Source of the DNA: Oceanicoccus sagamiensis
GTDB taxonomy: Bacteria > Pseudomonadota > Gammaproteobacteria > Pseudomonadales > Dasaniaceae
Assembly: GCF_002117105.1 (NCBI RefSeq)
Contig: NZ_CP019343.1
Location: 2,728,001-2,792,000, forward strand
Length of the DNA stretch: 64,000 nucleotides
Reading direction: 5' to 3'
Positions 9,036 through 18,390 of the stretch are shown piece by piece. Under the pieces are notes generated by a model that worked only from the letters and a program-made list of their open reading frames with translations, made no database searches and had not been told where the DNA came from. Position 1 is the first letter of the stretch; every line of letters begins with the position of its first letter. Both the position numbers and the translations under genes were made by a program.

Positions 9036-9485
9036 ATGACAATGACATCAAGTCGTCCCTATATTGTAAGAGCACTCTACGAGTGGATACTTGAAAATGA
9101 CTGCACACCCTATGTGCTGGTCAATGCGATGGCTGATAATGTCGAAGTGCCGCAGCAGTTTGTAAAAAACGGGCAGATTGTGCTGAATGTATCACCGGTT
9201 GCGGTGATGGACTTATTGCTGACCAATGAGACCATGGAGTTTAACGGTCGCTTTGGTGGAATGCCGATGGATATCTATGTGCCTATGACGGCCGTGATGG
9301 GTATCTATGCCCGTGAAAATGGGCAGGGTATGATCTTTGATATGGATGACTCCAATCCCGAGCCTCCAGTACCTGATGATGACGGACCTAAACCCACCGG
9401 TCCTAAACCAGTAACCCCTAAAAGTTCTGGTCCAAAATCCGATACCTCAAATCAGAAAAAACCGGGCTTAAGGGTCGTAAAGTAA
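9036..9485 (+). CDS. sspB: ClpXP protease specificity-enhancing factor SspB
   Basis: The 149-aa protein has the SspB substrate-binding fold (about residues 5-105, with SRPYIVRALYEWI and NVSPVAV). A long Pro/Asp/Lys-rich flexible linker follows, ending in the KKPGLRVVK tail that docks on the ClpX zinc-binding domain. SspB delivers ssrA-tagged proteins to ClpXP. Confidence 0.95.
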   Translation: MTMTSSRPYIVRALYEWILENDCTPYVLVNAMADNVEVPQQFVKNGQIVLNVSPVAVMDLLLTNETMEFNGRFGGMPMDIYVPMTAVMGIYARENGQGMIFDMDDSNPEPPVPDDDGPKPTGPKPVTPKSSGPKSDTSNQKKPGLRVVK

Positions 9486-9813
9486 GTGTTATTCTGACAA
9501 AGCGCATTACTGTCTGGAATCAATACATGCTTTTGGTGGCCCGTAGGGTGGATTGTAATCCACCGGTTATAACGGGCTTTTGGCAGGGCTTGGTGGATTG
9601 TAATCCACCCTACGGTGCTTGAAAGGCTGCGAGAGCTTGAAGAGTGAGTAAGGACTGGGCTTTTACGAGCCTTCAGGGATGGGTGTGTAGCGTCTTCTCA
9701 CTCCACTCCCAATATCCCATTCCGGCGATTATTGCCCCTTCAAGGCGCGGCACCATCCAATACAGATATTCGCCTCGGACAGCAGCGTATACAGGCGAGC
9801 ATGACTTCCACGA
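9486..9813. other. Gene-free gap holding repeat copy 3
   Basis: Between the convergent ends of sspB and dolP there is repeat copy 3 (9541-9615). The rest (9616-9813) shows no convincing gene. A 91-codon open frame here lacks any recognisable family feature and runs into the 3' end of dolP on the other strand. Confidence 0.6.
9541..9615. repeat. Long palindromic intergenic repeat, copy 3
   Basis: The arms at 9541-9564 and 9592-9615 enclose a 27-bp loop. Both arms read GATTGTAATC on the plus strand, so they mismatch at the arm centers if folded together. Read on the minus strand, its loop and left arm resemble copy 4, which suggests the element has a direction and that copies 3 and 4 lie in opposite orientations. 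Confidence 0.85.
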
Positions 9814-10386
9814 CTATATATATTCAAAAATCCTAACGACTTTTTGTACACCGCCGGTGGTTCTGGCGATCTCTGCCGCACGGGCTGCTTCGTCTTTGGT
9901 GACCAGCCCCAATAAGTAAACTACACCATTTTCAGTGACCACTTTAATCCGTCCGCCTTCTACCTGGCTACTGGCTAACAGCTTTGTTTTGACCTTGGTG
10001 GTAATCCAGGAGTCATTGGAGCGGGCAACCATCGTGGTGGTGCCGGAGACCGTAATTTCATTATGAACTCTGCGCACTTTATTAATTTTTGCGACCGTTT
10101 CCGCTGCGAGAATCCGTAGCTCAGCGGTATTAACCTGACCTGCTAGCAACACCACGCCATTAAAACTGACGACCACTATATTGGCCTGTGCCAGTTGCTC
10201 ATCGGCTTTATCAAGGTTAACCAGCGCCACCGTTTCAATAATTTCATCATCCAATGCTGAGCCGGTTGTGCGCTCATCCTCTTCTACTTCGATAGGGTCT
10301 GCGGTGGTTGCGGATAAGATAGAGCTACAGCCCTGGATAGTGAGCGTCAGCAGGGCGATAAAAAACAGGCTAAAAAAGGTTTTCAC
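9814..10386 (-). CDS. dolP: BON-domain outer-membrane lipoprotein DolP (YraP)
   Basis: The 190-aa protein has a lipoprotein signal with lipobox IQGC at about residue 20. Two BON domains follow (about 45-115 and 120-190), each with the VVLLAGQV / VVYLLGLV-type core strand. DolP sits at division sites and supports outer-membrane integrity and BAM function in E. coli. It is the last gene of the lpoA-yraN-diaA-dolP run and follows diaA by 5 bp. Confidence 0.9.
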   Translation of the reverse strand: MKTFFSLFFIALLTLTIQGCSSILSATTADPIEVEEDERTTGSALDDEIIETVALVNLDKADEQLAQANIVVVSFNGVVLLAGQVNTAELRILAAETVAKINKVRRVHNEITVSGTTTMVARSNDSWITTKVKTKLLASSQVEGGRIKVVTENGVVYLLGLVTKDEAARAAEIARTTGGVQKVVRIFEYI

Positions 10387-10391
10387 AGGAC

Positions 10392-10982
10392 TTAGTGGCT
10401 CCCAAATAATTGTTGATCGATTAGCTCAGACAGATAATTAATAACTTGCATATGCGCTTCCATAACCCGGGCATTGTTATCGCTGGGTATCGGTAGCTCA
10501 ATATCTTCAGGTTGAAAGAGGGCGCTAAAATCATTGCTTTGCTGGTTGCTTAAGCAAATAACAATCATTTCTCTGTCGTGGGCTGCTTTAATGGCTTCTA
10601 AAGTCGTTCCTGAATTGCTGCTATTGGAGATAATAAATAAAACATCCCCTGGCTGTCCCAGAGCGCGCACCTGGCTGCCGAAAATATCTTTAAAATTGCC
10701 ATTGGCAGAGAGGGCGGTGATCGTGGTGGCATCACTGCTTAAATTAATGGCCGGTAGGCTGGGGCGCTCATAGTCAAAACGATTGAGCAGATGAGCGGAA
10801 AAAATTTGCGCTAGAGCTCCGTTGGTGGCTTCGCCACAGCAGAGGATTTTATTTTCACTAAGCAGGCATTGGACCATCAGTGTGGCGCAATCACTCACCC
10901 GTGCGGCTTGCTCGTCCAGTGTGCGCATCGTGGTATCGATGCTGCTATGAAAAAGCTCTATAACGTGCTGGTCTAAATCCAT
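10392..10982 (-). CDS. diaA: SIS-domain protein DiaA (phosphoheptose isomerase-like)
   Basis: The 196-aa protein is a single SIS domain of the GmhA/DiaA type. The sugar-phosphate-binding segment IISNSSNSGTT is clear. In E. coli DiaA binds DnaA and promotes timely replication start. Placement between yraN and dolP favours DiaA over the heptose enzyme GmhA, although sequence alone cannot fully separate them. Confidence 0.85.
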   Translation of the reverse strand: MDLDQHVIELFHSSIDTTMRTLDEQAARVSDCATLMVQCLLSENKILCCGEATNGALAQIFSAHLLNRFDYERPSLPAINLSSDATTITALSANGNFKDIFGSQVRALGQPGDVLFIISNSSNSGTTLEAIKAAHDREMIVICLSNQQSNDFSALFQPEDIELPIPSDNNARVMEAHMQVINYLSELIDQQLFGSH

Positions 10983-10994
10983 AATGTGTATTCG

Positions 10995-11381
10995 TTAGTT
11001 AGTAAATGCATCCTTTACCCAAGTCCAGTGTAGTTGGTCGTGGCAGCCAGGCTTTGCGGCTACAACATCAAATCGGCAAGGCATACTGTTCAGTCGTTTT
11101 TTTTCTTGTAAGTAGCAGGCCGCTGCTTTTAGTAATTTCTGTTGTTTGCGCCAAGTGACACTTTCCAGACCGTCACCAAAACTACCCTGCTTGCGGTAAC
11201 GTACCTCAACAAAAACCAGTTGCTGGCCGTCCCGCATAATAATATCAATTTCCCCAGCTTTGCAGCGATAATTGCTGGCTATATAGCTTAAGCCTTGCTG
11301 TTGCAGCCATTGCCTGGCTTTTTGCTCTGCGGCCGCACCGGTATCGCTGGCTTTAGTTATCCGTGTCCCTATCATTATCAA
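10995..11381 (-). CDS. yraN: YraN family (UPF0102) putative nuclease-fold protein
   Basis: The 128-aa protein has a Holliday-resolvase-like core with GEIDIIMRDG and the VEVRYR motif, the same variant as in E. coli YraN. The C-terminal WVKDAF segment is also typical. Its biochemical role is unknown. The start overlaps the 3' end of lpoA by 29 bp, indicating tight coupling. Confidence 0.9.
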   Translation of the reverse strand: MIMIGTRITKASDTGAAAEQKARQWLQQQGLSYIASNYRCKAGEIDIIMRDGQQLVFVEVRYRKQGSFGDGLESVTWRKQQKLLKAAACYLQEKKRLNSMPCRFDVVAAKPGCHDQLHWTWVKDAFTN

Positions 11382-13236
11382 CGCCTTCCTTGCCGTTTAA
11401 GTTCAGATCAATCGTTTGTGTTGCAGTTGGAATAATGGTCGCTTTATTGCGTTTAAATTGGGCAAATAACATTTGCCGCTCTATTTCATTGCGCGCATTT
11501 AATTTTAACCGGCCGGTATGACCATAGACCCGGCTATTGGCTGTTTCTTGCAGTTGCCGTAGCCTTGGGTGCAGCTGAAAGCTATCAATACCTAATGCGT
11601 ACATACGGTGGTATTGCTTGCTCTGTTTGATTTCCGTGCTGATAGTTTGGTGCAATGCTGAGGGCTTATTCAGTACCCAGGGCATATCCGTAAACCTTAC
11701 ACCGTTAATATCCCGGTCTTTGCGGGTATCTTCATAGCCGGTGTATAAGCGGGAGGTGCCATAGACCGGTAAGTCGCCGGCATAGTGGAAGGCCAGTAGG
11801 GGTTTTAAAGAGCGAGCTTGTTGTGGTCTGGCTAATAGAAAGACCATATCGATATCCTGACGCCGTCTCGGTAAAAACTCCAGTGGCTCGCCAATTAAGC
11901 GCTCAATACGTTTGGAGCGGTCTTCACTGGCTTGCAGCAATAAGGACTGCTTGAGTGAGCTGGAGTAATCCGTTTGGCCGGTATACAGGCTGCGTTTGAC
12001 GGTTTCTCCGCCCAGCGTTTGCCAGCGTTCACTAAAGGCTGTGCTGACCTTATCGCCCCAGTCGCCTTTAGGGGCAATAATTAACGCTTTGCGATGGTCT
12101 TCCAAAAAAGCAATATCGGCTACCTGGCTGGCTTCATCCTGCGGTGCTAAGCCGAATTGGAATAGCTGTGCGGGGGCATCACCATAGTTGCTAACGCGGT
12201 TTAGCCCGAGGGTGGGTACCGGTAAATCACCCGCATCAAACAATAAGCTCAGCCGCTGTTTTTCCAGTGGCCCAATGACCATTTCGGCACCTTCAGCAAT
12301 GGCCTGTTGGTAGAGGGCCATAAAGTCGCTATGGTCTTCAGTATTATAGACTTTGAGTTTGGGAACTTTACCACCGCGGTTGCTGGTTTCGTAAAGGCCT
12401 GCAATAAAGCCGTCACGCACAGCTTTGCCAAAGGGGGCGAGCTTGCCAGTGAGTGGCAGCAGCAAGGCGACCTGTTGGGGCCTGTTGGCAGCCAGTTCTT
12501 TGATCAGTTGCAGTCCGCCGGGTAATTCTGCATTGGCGGGGTGGTCTTGCCATTGCTGTTGCCAGCTTTCCAGCTGGGCTAGTTGTTGTTCAAGGTCGCC
12601 CTGATTGTCTTTGGCAATAACCGCCAGTTCCAGCCAGCCTTGATACTCGCCACCAAAACTGGTTTTTTGATAATGCAGTAGATCCTGAGTGGGTACATAC
12701 ATTAGTGAGTTCCAGATTGCTTCGCGGTTGCTGCGCTGGTTCTCGGGGCTTAGCAGGGGGTTGATATAAATGCGTTGCTGGGCACTGGCGATATGGCTGC
12801 CTAGCAGGGCAAAGACTTCGGCCCTTAGTAGGCTGTGCGTCAGTTGCCGGGTTGTGGAGAGGGTATCAAGATTGTCCAGCAGGCGAGGGGTTTCCAGCAG
12901 GAACCTGGCTTCTTCGTACTCCCCTTGCTGAATATGCAGTTCGCTGCTGACCTCAACATAGCGCGCAAAATCTCTTAGCGGTAGCTGTTCCGGCTGCAGT
13001 TGATCGATGATTTGCTGGGCCAGATCCAGTTGCTCTTCCTCCAGCAATAGCGCAGCCGCCTTGAGTTGCTTGCGCTCTTTCTCTGGGGGCATGCTGGTCT
13101 GGGCTTGGTTAAGTAGCTCTTGAATCCGTTCCGCTGTCGACAGCGTTTGCTGCTCTGGGGAGCTGGTTTTGCTGGGTTGGCCACCACAGGCCAGCAGCAA
13201 GCTACTCAATAGTATTAATAAAAAAGTTGTTCTCAT
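11353..13236 (-). CDS. lpoA: Penicillin-binding protein activator LpoA
   Basis: The 627-aa protein has a lipoprotein signal with lipobox LLAC at about residue 17. An N-terminal helical TPR-like domain (about 30-250) and a C-terminal periplasmic-binding-protein-like domain (about 255-590, starting QVALLLPLTG) follow. LpoA reaches from the outer membrane to activate PBP1a. It heads the operon with yraN, diaA and dolP, and is divergent from rsmI across 69 bp. Confidence 0.92.
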   Translation of the reverse strand: MRTTFLLILLSSLLLACGGQPSKTSSPEQQTLSTAERIQELLNQAQTSMPPEKERKQLKAAALLLEEEQLDLAQQIIDQLQPEQLPLRDFARYVEVSSELHIQQGEYEEARFLLETPRLLDNLDTLSTTRQLTHSLLRAEVFALLGSHIASAQQRIYINPLLSPENQRSNREAIWNSLMYVPTQDLLHYQKTSFGGEYQGWLELAVIAKDNQGDLEQQLAQLESWQQQWQDHPANAELPGGLQLIKELAANRPQQVALLLPLTGKLAPFGKAVRDGFIAGLYETSNRGGKVPKLKVYNTEDHSDFMALYQQAIAEGAEMVIGPLEKQRLSLLFDAGDLPVPTLGLNRVSNYGDAPAQLFQFGLAPQDEASQVADIAFLEDHRKALIIAPKGDWGDKVSTAFSERWQTLGGETVKRSLYTGQTDYSSSLKQSLLLQASEDRSKRIERLIGEPLEFLPRRRQDIDMVFLLARPQQARSLKPLLAFHYAGDLPVYGTSRLYTGYEDTRKDRDINGVRFTDMPWVLNKPSALHQTISTEIKQSKQYHRMYALGIDSFQLHPRLRQLQETANSRVYGHTGRLKLNARNEIERQMLFAQFKRNKATIIPTATQTIDLNLNGKEGVDNDRDTDN

Positions 13237-13305
13237 TCTCGACTTCGTAGTCTCTGCATTGTTAGGCTAGTGTCTTTCATAATATCCGATGATTAGGACG
13301 TATCC

Positions 13306-14157
13306 GTGACTCCAGGCTCAGGCTTTAATTCATGTCTCTATGTTGTAGCAACACCCATTGGCAATCTGGGTGATATGGTACCCCGTGCAGTAGAGGTACT
13401 ACAATCAGTAGATGTGATTGCTGCCGAAGATACTCGCCATAGCAAGCGCTTAATGCAGCATTTTAACATCTCGACCCCGTTGGTGGCATACCATGATCAC
13501 ACCGGGGCCAATATCATTGACGCTCTGGTTGAAAAACTGAGCAATGGTCAGTCAATTGCCCTGATCTCGGATGCCGGCACCCCATTAATTTCAGACCCGG
13601 GCTATCGTCTGGTTGATGCGGCGTTAAGTGCCGATATTCAAGTGGTGCCGGTTCCCGGTGCCAGTGCGGCTATTGCGGCCTTAAGTGCTGCGGGTCTTCC
13701 TTCTGACCGGTTTGTCTTTGAAGGGTTCCTGAATGCCAAACAGCAAGCTCGCTGCAAGCAACTTGAGGCGCTGAAAGGTGAAACCGCAACGCTGATTTTC
13801 TACGAGGCTCCGCACCGGGTTTTGGCCTGCTTAAGGGATATGTCAGAGGTTTTGGGTGACGATCGACAAGTGGTTATGGCCCGTGAATTAACCAAAACCT
13901 TTGAAACGATCAAGCGGGCACCGGTGGCTGAGTTGGCTGATTGGGTTGAGGCTGACCACAATCAGCAAAAAGGGGAGTGTGTGCTGTTAGTGCATGGCGC
14001 TGACAAAACCGATGGCTCTGACTCTGAAGGTCATCGGGTGTTTGATATCCTCGTGGCCGAGCTGCCTTTAAAACAGGCTGCTGCCCTGGCGGCCAAAATC
14101 ACTGGCGTTAAGAAAAATCAGCTCTACCAATATGGTCTGGACCAGCAAAAGGATTAA
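13306..14157 (+). CDS. rsmI: 16S rRNA (cytidine-1402-2'-O)-methyltransferase RsmI
   Basis: The 283-aa tetrapyrrole-methylase-fold enzyme starts at GTG. Motifs are LYVVATPIGNLGD, AAEDTRHS, ALISDAGTPLISDPG and VVPVPGASA. It methylates the ribose of C1402 of 16S rRNA using SAM. The rsmI-rnpB order is conserved in many gammaproteobacteria, usually with mraZ next; here a genomic island follows instead. Confidence 0.96.
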   Translation: MTPGSGFNSCLYVVATPIGNLGDMVPRAVEVLQSVDVIAAEDTRHSKRLMQHFNISTPLVAYHDHTGANIIDALVEKLSNGQSIALISDAGTPLISDPGYRLVDAALSADIQVVPVPGASAAIAALSAAGLPSDRFVFEGFLNAKQQARCKQLEALKGETATLIFYEAPHRVLACLRDMSEVLGDDRQVVMARELTKTFETIKRAPVAELADWVEADHNQQKGECVLLVHGADKTDGSDSEGHRVFDILVAELPLKQAAALAAKITGVKKNQLYQYGLDQQKD

Positions 14158-14205
14158 GCCTTAGTCGGCTTGTTATTCCCCTCAAAGCATGGCAATCTCC
14201 CGCCC

Positions 14206-14613
<408 letters not shown>

Positions 14614-14689
14614 ATCTTTTCCCAATATATCGGTAACTCTTTGTTATAACTGGAAAAATTCTCTTCTATTATGCCTCTAGCCCTTAGAG

Positions 14690-16003
14690 GTGTTACATAA
14701 AGTGCTACATAAAAGGTACTTGTTTAAGCGTGGTTCAGTATTTTATTTTAGGTGGCGTGTACCAGATTTGCTAAGGCCCCAGTTAGGTCGAACAGAGGTT
14801 GTTCAGTCACTGCATACTGATAGCTACAAAACTGCTCAAGTAAGAGGTGCGAAGCTCTTTATTCAGGTAGCTGGTCTGAGAGATGCCTATAAGTCTTATC
14901 AAAATCACGAAATTACCGAATCACAATTTCAAAGTAGGCTGATCGAGTTCAATGTCCTTAAATCGTCCCAGAAGGGGTTTATAGTAAATGGAACGATTAG
15001 TAGTGATGTGAGTCATGGTTTTCCAGAGAGTTCTCGTATGAGTCTTTCTGAGGTATTCATTAGCTTTCTTGAGTATAAAGCACGGAATGGTTTGTCTATT
15101 CGTATTCAGCAGGAGTATCGCCGCTATTTTGAAGTCATTCTTCACCTGTTGGGTGATAAGCCAGTAGATCAGGTTACTCGAAAATGCCTCAAGGGTGTGA
15201 TTCAGGCATATTCAAAGATGCCAAAGAGGAATCTAGGTGAGTACAGGAATTTGGGTATTGAGGAGCTAGTTAAAGTAGATGTGCCTATAGATCATAGAGT
15301 TGCTCCAAAGACTGTTGGGCAGGTTAAGAAGCTCCTCCATGGTATTTTTGTTCATGCTGTTTATGAGTTGGAAGTGGTGGAAAGTTCACCAGCAATAGAC
15401 CTTAAGGTGAATCTGAAGGCTAATACAACATTTGCTGCTTTTAATGATTCAGATATAAGGAAGTTATTGGCCGTATTAAGTAATCAAAAAAAGGAGTGGC
15501 ATAAATGGGTATTGCTCCTAGGGATTTATACTGGAGCTAGGAGGGGAGAGTTAATCAAGCTATGTAGCAGGGATGTAAAAAGGGATGAAGTAACAGGACG
15601 CTATTACATCATGATTACCGACGAGTATGGATCAGTTAAAACGGAAGGGTCAATTCGTCAGGTTCCTATGCATTCTGAGTTGCTTCGGGCTGGATTTATC
15701 AATTTCTCATCAAGTAGGTCGGGGGTTCTATTTCCTGAGCTGAAGCAGCAGCAAGTTACAAGTTGGTTTATGCGACTTAGAGATTCTCTAGATATTCCAT
15801 CTGTGGATGATTATGGTAATCGCAAGGTTTTTCATTCATTGCGTCATACATTTATTACAAAGGCTAGGTCAGCAGGTGTCTCTGTTGATAAGGTTCAGCA
15901 GGTAGTAGGGCATGAGAAGAAGGGTTCGGGTGTAACAGATCGTTATACTCACCGCTTTCCTCTTGGTGATGTTTTAGATGTGGTAGATGTTATAAAGTAC
16001 TAA
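14690..16003 (+). CDS. Tyrosine recombinase (island integrase)
   Basis: The 437-aa integrase has a short N-terminal domain typical of phage-like integrases (RGSVFYFRWRVP). A SAM-like core-binding domain (about 115-225) follows, and then the catalytic domain. The full catalytic set is visible: Arg284 (TGARRGEL), probable Lys317, His382 and Arg385 (HSLRHTF), His408 (VVGHEKK) and nucleophile Tyr419 (DRYTH). The first GTG at 14690 overlaps two TACATAA repeats and gives an odd LHK repeat, so the GTG at 14702 or a later start may be the true one. It should catalyse recombination at rnpB. Confidence 0.93.
   Translation: MLHKVLHKRYLFKRGSVFYFRWRVPDLLRPQLGRTEVVQSLHTDSYKTAQVRGAKLFIQVAGLRDAYKSYQNHEITESQFQSRLIEFNVLKSSQKGFIVNGTISSDVSHGFPESSRMSLSEVFISFLEYKARNGLSIRIQQEYRRYFEVILHLLGDKPVDQVTRKCLKGVIQAYSKMPKRNLGEYRNLGIEELVKVDVPIDHRVAPKTVGQVKKLLHGIFVHAVYELEVVESSPAIDLKVNLKANTTFAAFNDSDIRKLLAVLSNQKKEWHKWVLLLGIYTGARRGELIKLCSRDVKRDEVTGRYYIMITDEYGSVKTEGSIRQVPMHSELLRAGFINFSSSRSGVLFPELKQQQVTSWFMRLRDSLDIPSVDDYGNRKVFHSLRHTFITKARSAGVSVDKVQQVVGHEKKGSGVTDRYTHRFPLGDVLDVVDVIKY
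14692..14712 (+). repeat. Phased TACATAA repeats at left island end (candidate arm sites)
   Basis: GTTACATAA (14692-14700) and GCTACATAA (14704-14712) lie exactly 12 bp apart, 80 bp inside attL. The same motif recurs three times at 12-bp spacing near attR. This fits integrase arm-type binding sites. Confidence 0.6.
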
Positions 16004-16019
16004 TAAGAGACTTTTAAAA

Positions 16020-16997
16020 TCATATTAAGTCTTCATTTGATAGGTATAGAGTGTTTATTGAGTCACCCTTTATTCTCCATAAGAAGCCATGATCTTTAAT
16101 TTTCTCACCTTTCTCTGATAGTGTGAAATCCAAATAAATTTTCCCTTCTCTAACGAGTCTCAAAAAGCGAATAATTGATGGGTGTTGGCAGTATTTTACA
16201 GAATTGATAGTGAAGCTCGGAGGAGAACTCTTAGCTGTGATGTAAATATATGCAGTTCTTGTGTGTTTGGATAAAAGCGCTGATTCAATATCTTCTGCTT
16301 CATAAGAGCAAAGTTCTCGATTTTTATGCATTACTGATATTTTTTGATCAGTTGTTGCTAGGTAGAATCCTAAGCTGTCAGGGGTATTATTAAAGGATGT
16401 GTATAGAGCTTTTCTTCCTCTTTTAGGGTCTTGATAGGCGAACTTTCTAAATAGATCGTTTTTATCTATTGCATAATTGTAGTTGCTCGGTGTTCTCGAA
16501 AACAAAGTTTGTAAACTCTTATCTTTCTTTGTTTTAAGTTCTATGCCCATGAAATCAGGTTTCTTGCTGCTGTTTGCAGATATGCCTAGGGCTTCTTCCA
16601 GTGCTAGGCCATGCTTTCCTGTTCCTTTTTTATCTGCTTTTATCGCTCCCTTATTCTTCAGGAATGACAGCTTCTCCCGAAGTATTTCATGGGGTTCAAG
16701 TGAGGGGATGGGTGTTCGGTCTAACTGGTCTAAAACAACCAGTCTGAGTAGTTTTTGGTAGTTGAATCTGGGTTTGAGGCCGTTGCAATATGGTAAGTTT
16801 TCATTGTGAAGTACGGCACTGATATTCTGGAACTTAAGCTCAAATGATTTTGGAGTGCGATTTGGGTGAAGTTTAGAAAGATCGTTATATATGTGGGATT
16901 TAACAGGCTTTTCACCATTCTTTTCAGCGCTATATAGCTTTAGATATGCTGTAACTGCTGCGGATACCTCCTTTTCTGACCAGTTGCTTCCCCTCAT
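16020..16997 (-). CDS. MvaI/BcnI-family restriction endonuclease with N-terminal targeting domain
   Basis: The 325-aa protein has two parts. Residues 1-90 (NWSEKEVSAAVTAYL to KFQNISAVL and GLKPRFNYQ) form a domain I recognise from the N-termini of many bacterial HNH and restriction proteins. Residues 100-325 resemble MvaI/BcnI nucleases: Glu134/135 in LALEEALGI, then Asp148, Glu153 and Lys155 in PDFMGIELKTK form a PD-ExK site. MvaI/BcnI enzymes are monomers that cut short sequences. No partner DNA methyltransferase with a DPPY or Pro-Cys motif is seen on the island. It converges on the integrase. Confidence 0.75.
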   Translation of the reverse strand: MRGSNWSEKEVSAAVTAYLKLYSAEKNGEKPVKSHIYNDLSKLHPNRTPKSFELKFQNISAVLHNENLPYCNGLKPRFNYQKLLRLVVLDQLDRTPIPSLEPHEILREKLSFLKNKGAIKADKKGTGKHGLALEEALGISANSSKKPDFMGIELKTKKDKSLQTLFSRTPSNYNYAIDKNDLFRKFAYQDPKRGRKALYTSFNNTPDSLGFYLATTDQKISVMHKNRELCSYEAEDIESALLSKHTRTAYIYITAKSSPPSFTINSVKYCQHPSIIRFLRLVREGKIYLDFTLSEKGEKIKDHGFLWRIKGDSINTLYLSNEDLI

Positions 16998-17010
16998 ATC
17001 GCAGTTGTCC

Positions 17011-17766
17011 TCATTCCACTACAGTCTTTATAGATGATAAGCCGAGGCTTCTCCTCTTCTTGAGTATTAGTCCAGCTATTGCAGAAGTAAATAACACTGC
17101 TGATGGAGGTAGGGGGATTTCAGTGGTTCTGACTAAATACGATCCGAACGCATTAGTTGCAGAGTTAGAGGAGGGGTATGTTGTTGTCCAGTATTTTCCA
17201 ATAGAACCCTCGTCATCAATACTGTCGTTTGAATCAAAATGTAAAGTATTTCTATGAGGTGCAGCTCTGTAATATATTTCCATGTCACTGACTAATCCCA
17301 TTTGTTGGCCAAAACCAAAAGTATCACCAAGAATTCCTCTTGTGCGCCCAGCAGCATAGCTTGGGATGTCGAACTGATATACATTGGGGTCAGTTGAATT
17401 ATCATAATACCAATCTTGAGTATCCCCAAATAACTTTATAAAAGATTCAATCTCCTCATCAGTTCCAATAGTGTATGACCTTCCTCCGGAGTAATTCCTT
17501 CTAAACCAGTTTGAAACAAGTGTATGAAATTCAGATGTTGTGGCATATCTCCAGCCTTGTTTGCCAAGACCGGAAGTTGAGTTTATCTCAGTAAAAACAT
17601 CGTTATAGCTTCTTCCAGCTGTCTCCGTAACATCCAGCCATTCGAGGCTTGTGTTAGTGTCAAGAGTAATGTTTCCTAAATCGATAAAAGCTGCTTTTAC
17701 AGATAATGAAAGCGTTAGGCCCACTAGGACCAATGTGTTTTTTAGCATGGAGAAGCTCCTTTTCAA
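17011..17766 (-). CDS. VPLPA-CTERM-like secreted protein with DUF1566/Lcl-like domain
   Basis: The 251-aa protein has a signal peptide (about 1-25) and the opening DLGNITLDTNTSLEWLDVT shared with DUF1566/Lcl-type surface proteins. At the C-terminus are IPLPPSAVLF, a hydrophobic helix and a basic KKRR end. This tail is the exosortase-type sorting signal (VPLPA-CTERM class). It is paralogous to the gene at 19147. No exosortase lies in the window, so sorting would need a host enzyme. Confidence 0.7.
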   Translation of the reverse strand: MKRSFSMLKNTLVLVGLTLSLSVKAAFIDLGNITLDTNTSLEWLDVTETAGRSYNDVFTEINSTSGLGKQGWRYATTSEFHTLVSNWFRRNYSGGRSYTIGTDEEIESFIKLFGDTQDWYYDNSTDPNVYQFDIPSYAAGRTRGILGDTFGFGQQMGLVSDMEIYYRAAPHRNTLHFDSNDSIDDEGSIGKYWTTTYPSSNSATNAFGSYLVRTTEIPLPPSAVLFTSAIAGLILKKRRSLGLSSIKTVVE

Positions 17767-17948
17767 TTATGAGTATAATTTTTATTTGTGTTAAATATCT
17801 CAAATGAAAGGCATTAAGTAAAGCCGGGGTTTGTATTGGCTTGATAATCATGATGCTAATAGATGTCAGGGAGATTCAGCTCATGAAACCCCAAATAGTT
17901 GTATGGAATACTGATTTATGGGGTGTAAATAATTATAAGGTATTATAG

Positions 17949-18361
17949 ATGTTGATGTTTTTTATGAGTATCTCGATGAAGAGTATTCTCTTGATGCTGG
18001 TTGTATAAAGTCAGCAGTCGCTGAAGTGGAGTGCTTGGAGCTTTCTGCTCAGGCTGTTTGTAGACTTGGTTTAAGGTTAATGGATAATGCTCATCATTCA
18101 GAGTACGTTATTGTGATACCTGATCAGCGTACTGAGGATTATCTAAAGGAGATTTACTTTCCGTTTGCCAACTATCATGGGTATATTGTTAAGGATGAGG
18201 AGCAGAGAATTGCTGGTAGAAAGAGGGGGGATAAGAATAAAGGTACTCAGGCAAAGGTTGAAAGGGTTGACAGTTTGCGTGCTGGTGGGATGTCATTAAA
18301 TAAAGCAGTTGATGTGGTAGGTATTGGTAAGGGTACTTATTATAATTATAAGAAGTTATAA
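17949..18361 (+). CDS. Small protein with C-terminal resolvase-like helix-turn-helix (probable frameshift)
   Basis: The clear open part runs from GTG 18026 to 18361 (111 aa) and ends with a Hin/resolvase-like HTH (SLRAGGMSLNKAV then GKGTYYNYKKL). The same frame stays open and protein-like upstream to about 17939 but lacks a start codon. Adding one T to the T6 run at 17958-17963 joins it to an ATG at 17949, which has an AAGG ribosome site, giving about 137 aa. The protein may regulate the island. Its middle part is not recognised. Confidence 0.5.
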
Positions 18362-18390
18362 CTGTTATCTATATATTTTACTGTAGTTAT

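Noticed and set aside
9644-9919. 91-codon open frame between repeat copy 3 and dolP
   Set aside because: No family feature, odd composition, and it runs antisense into the 3' end of dolP.
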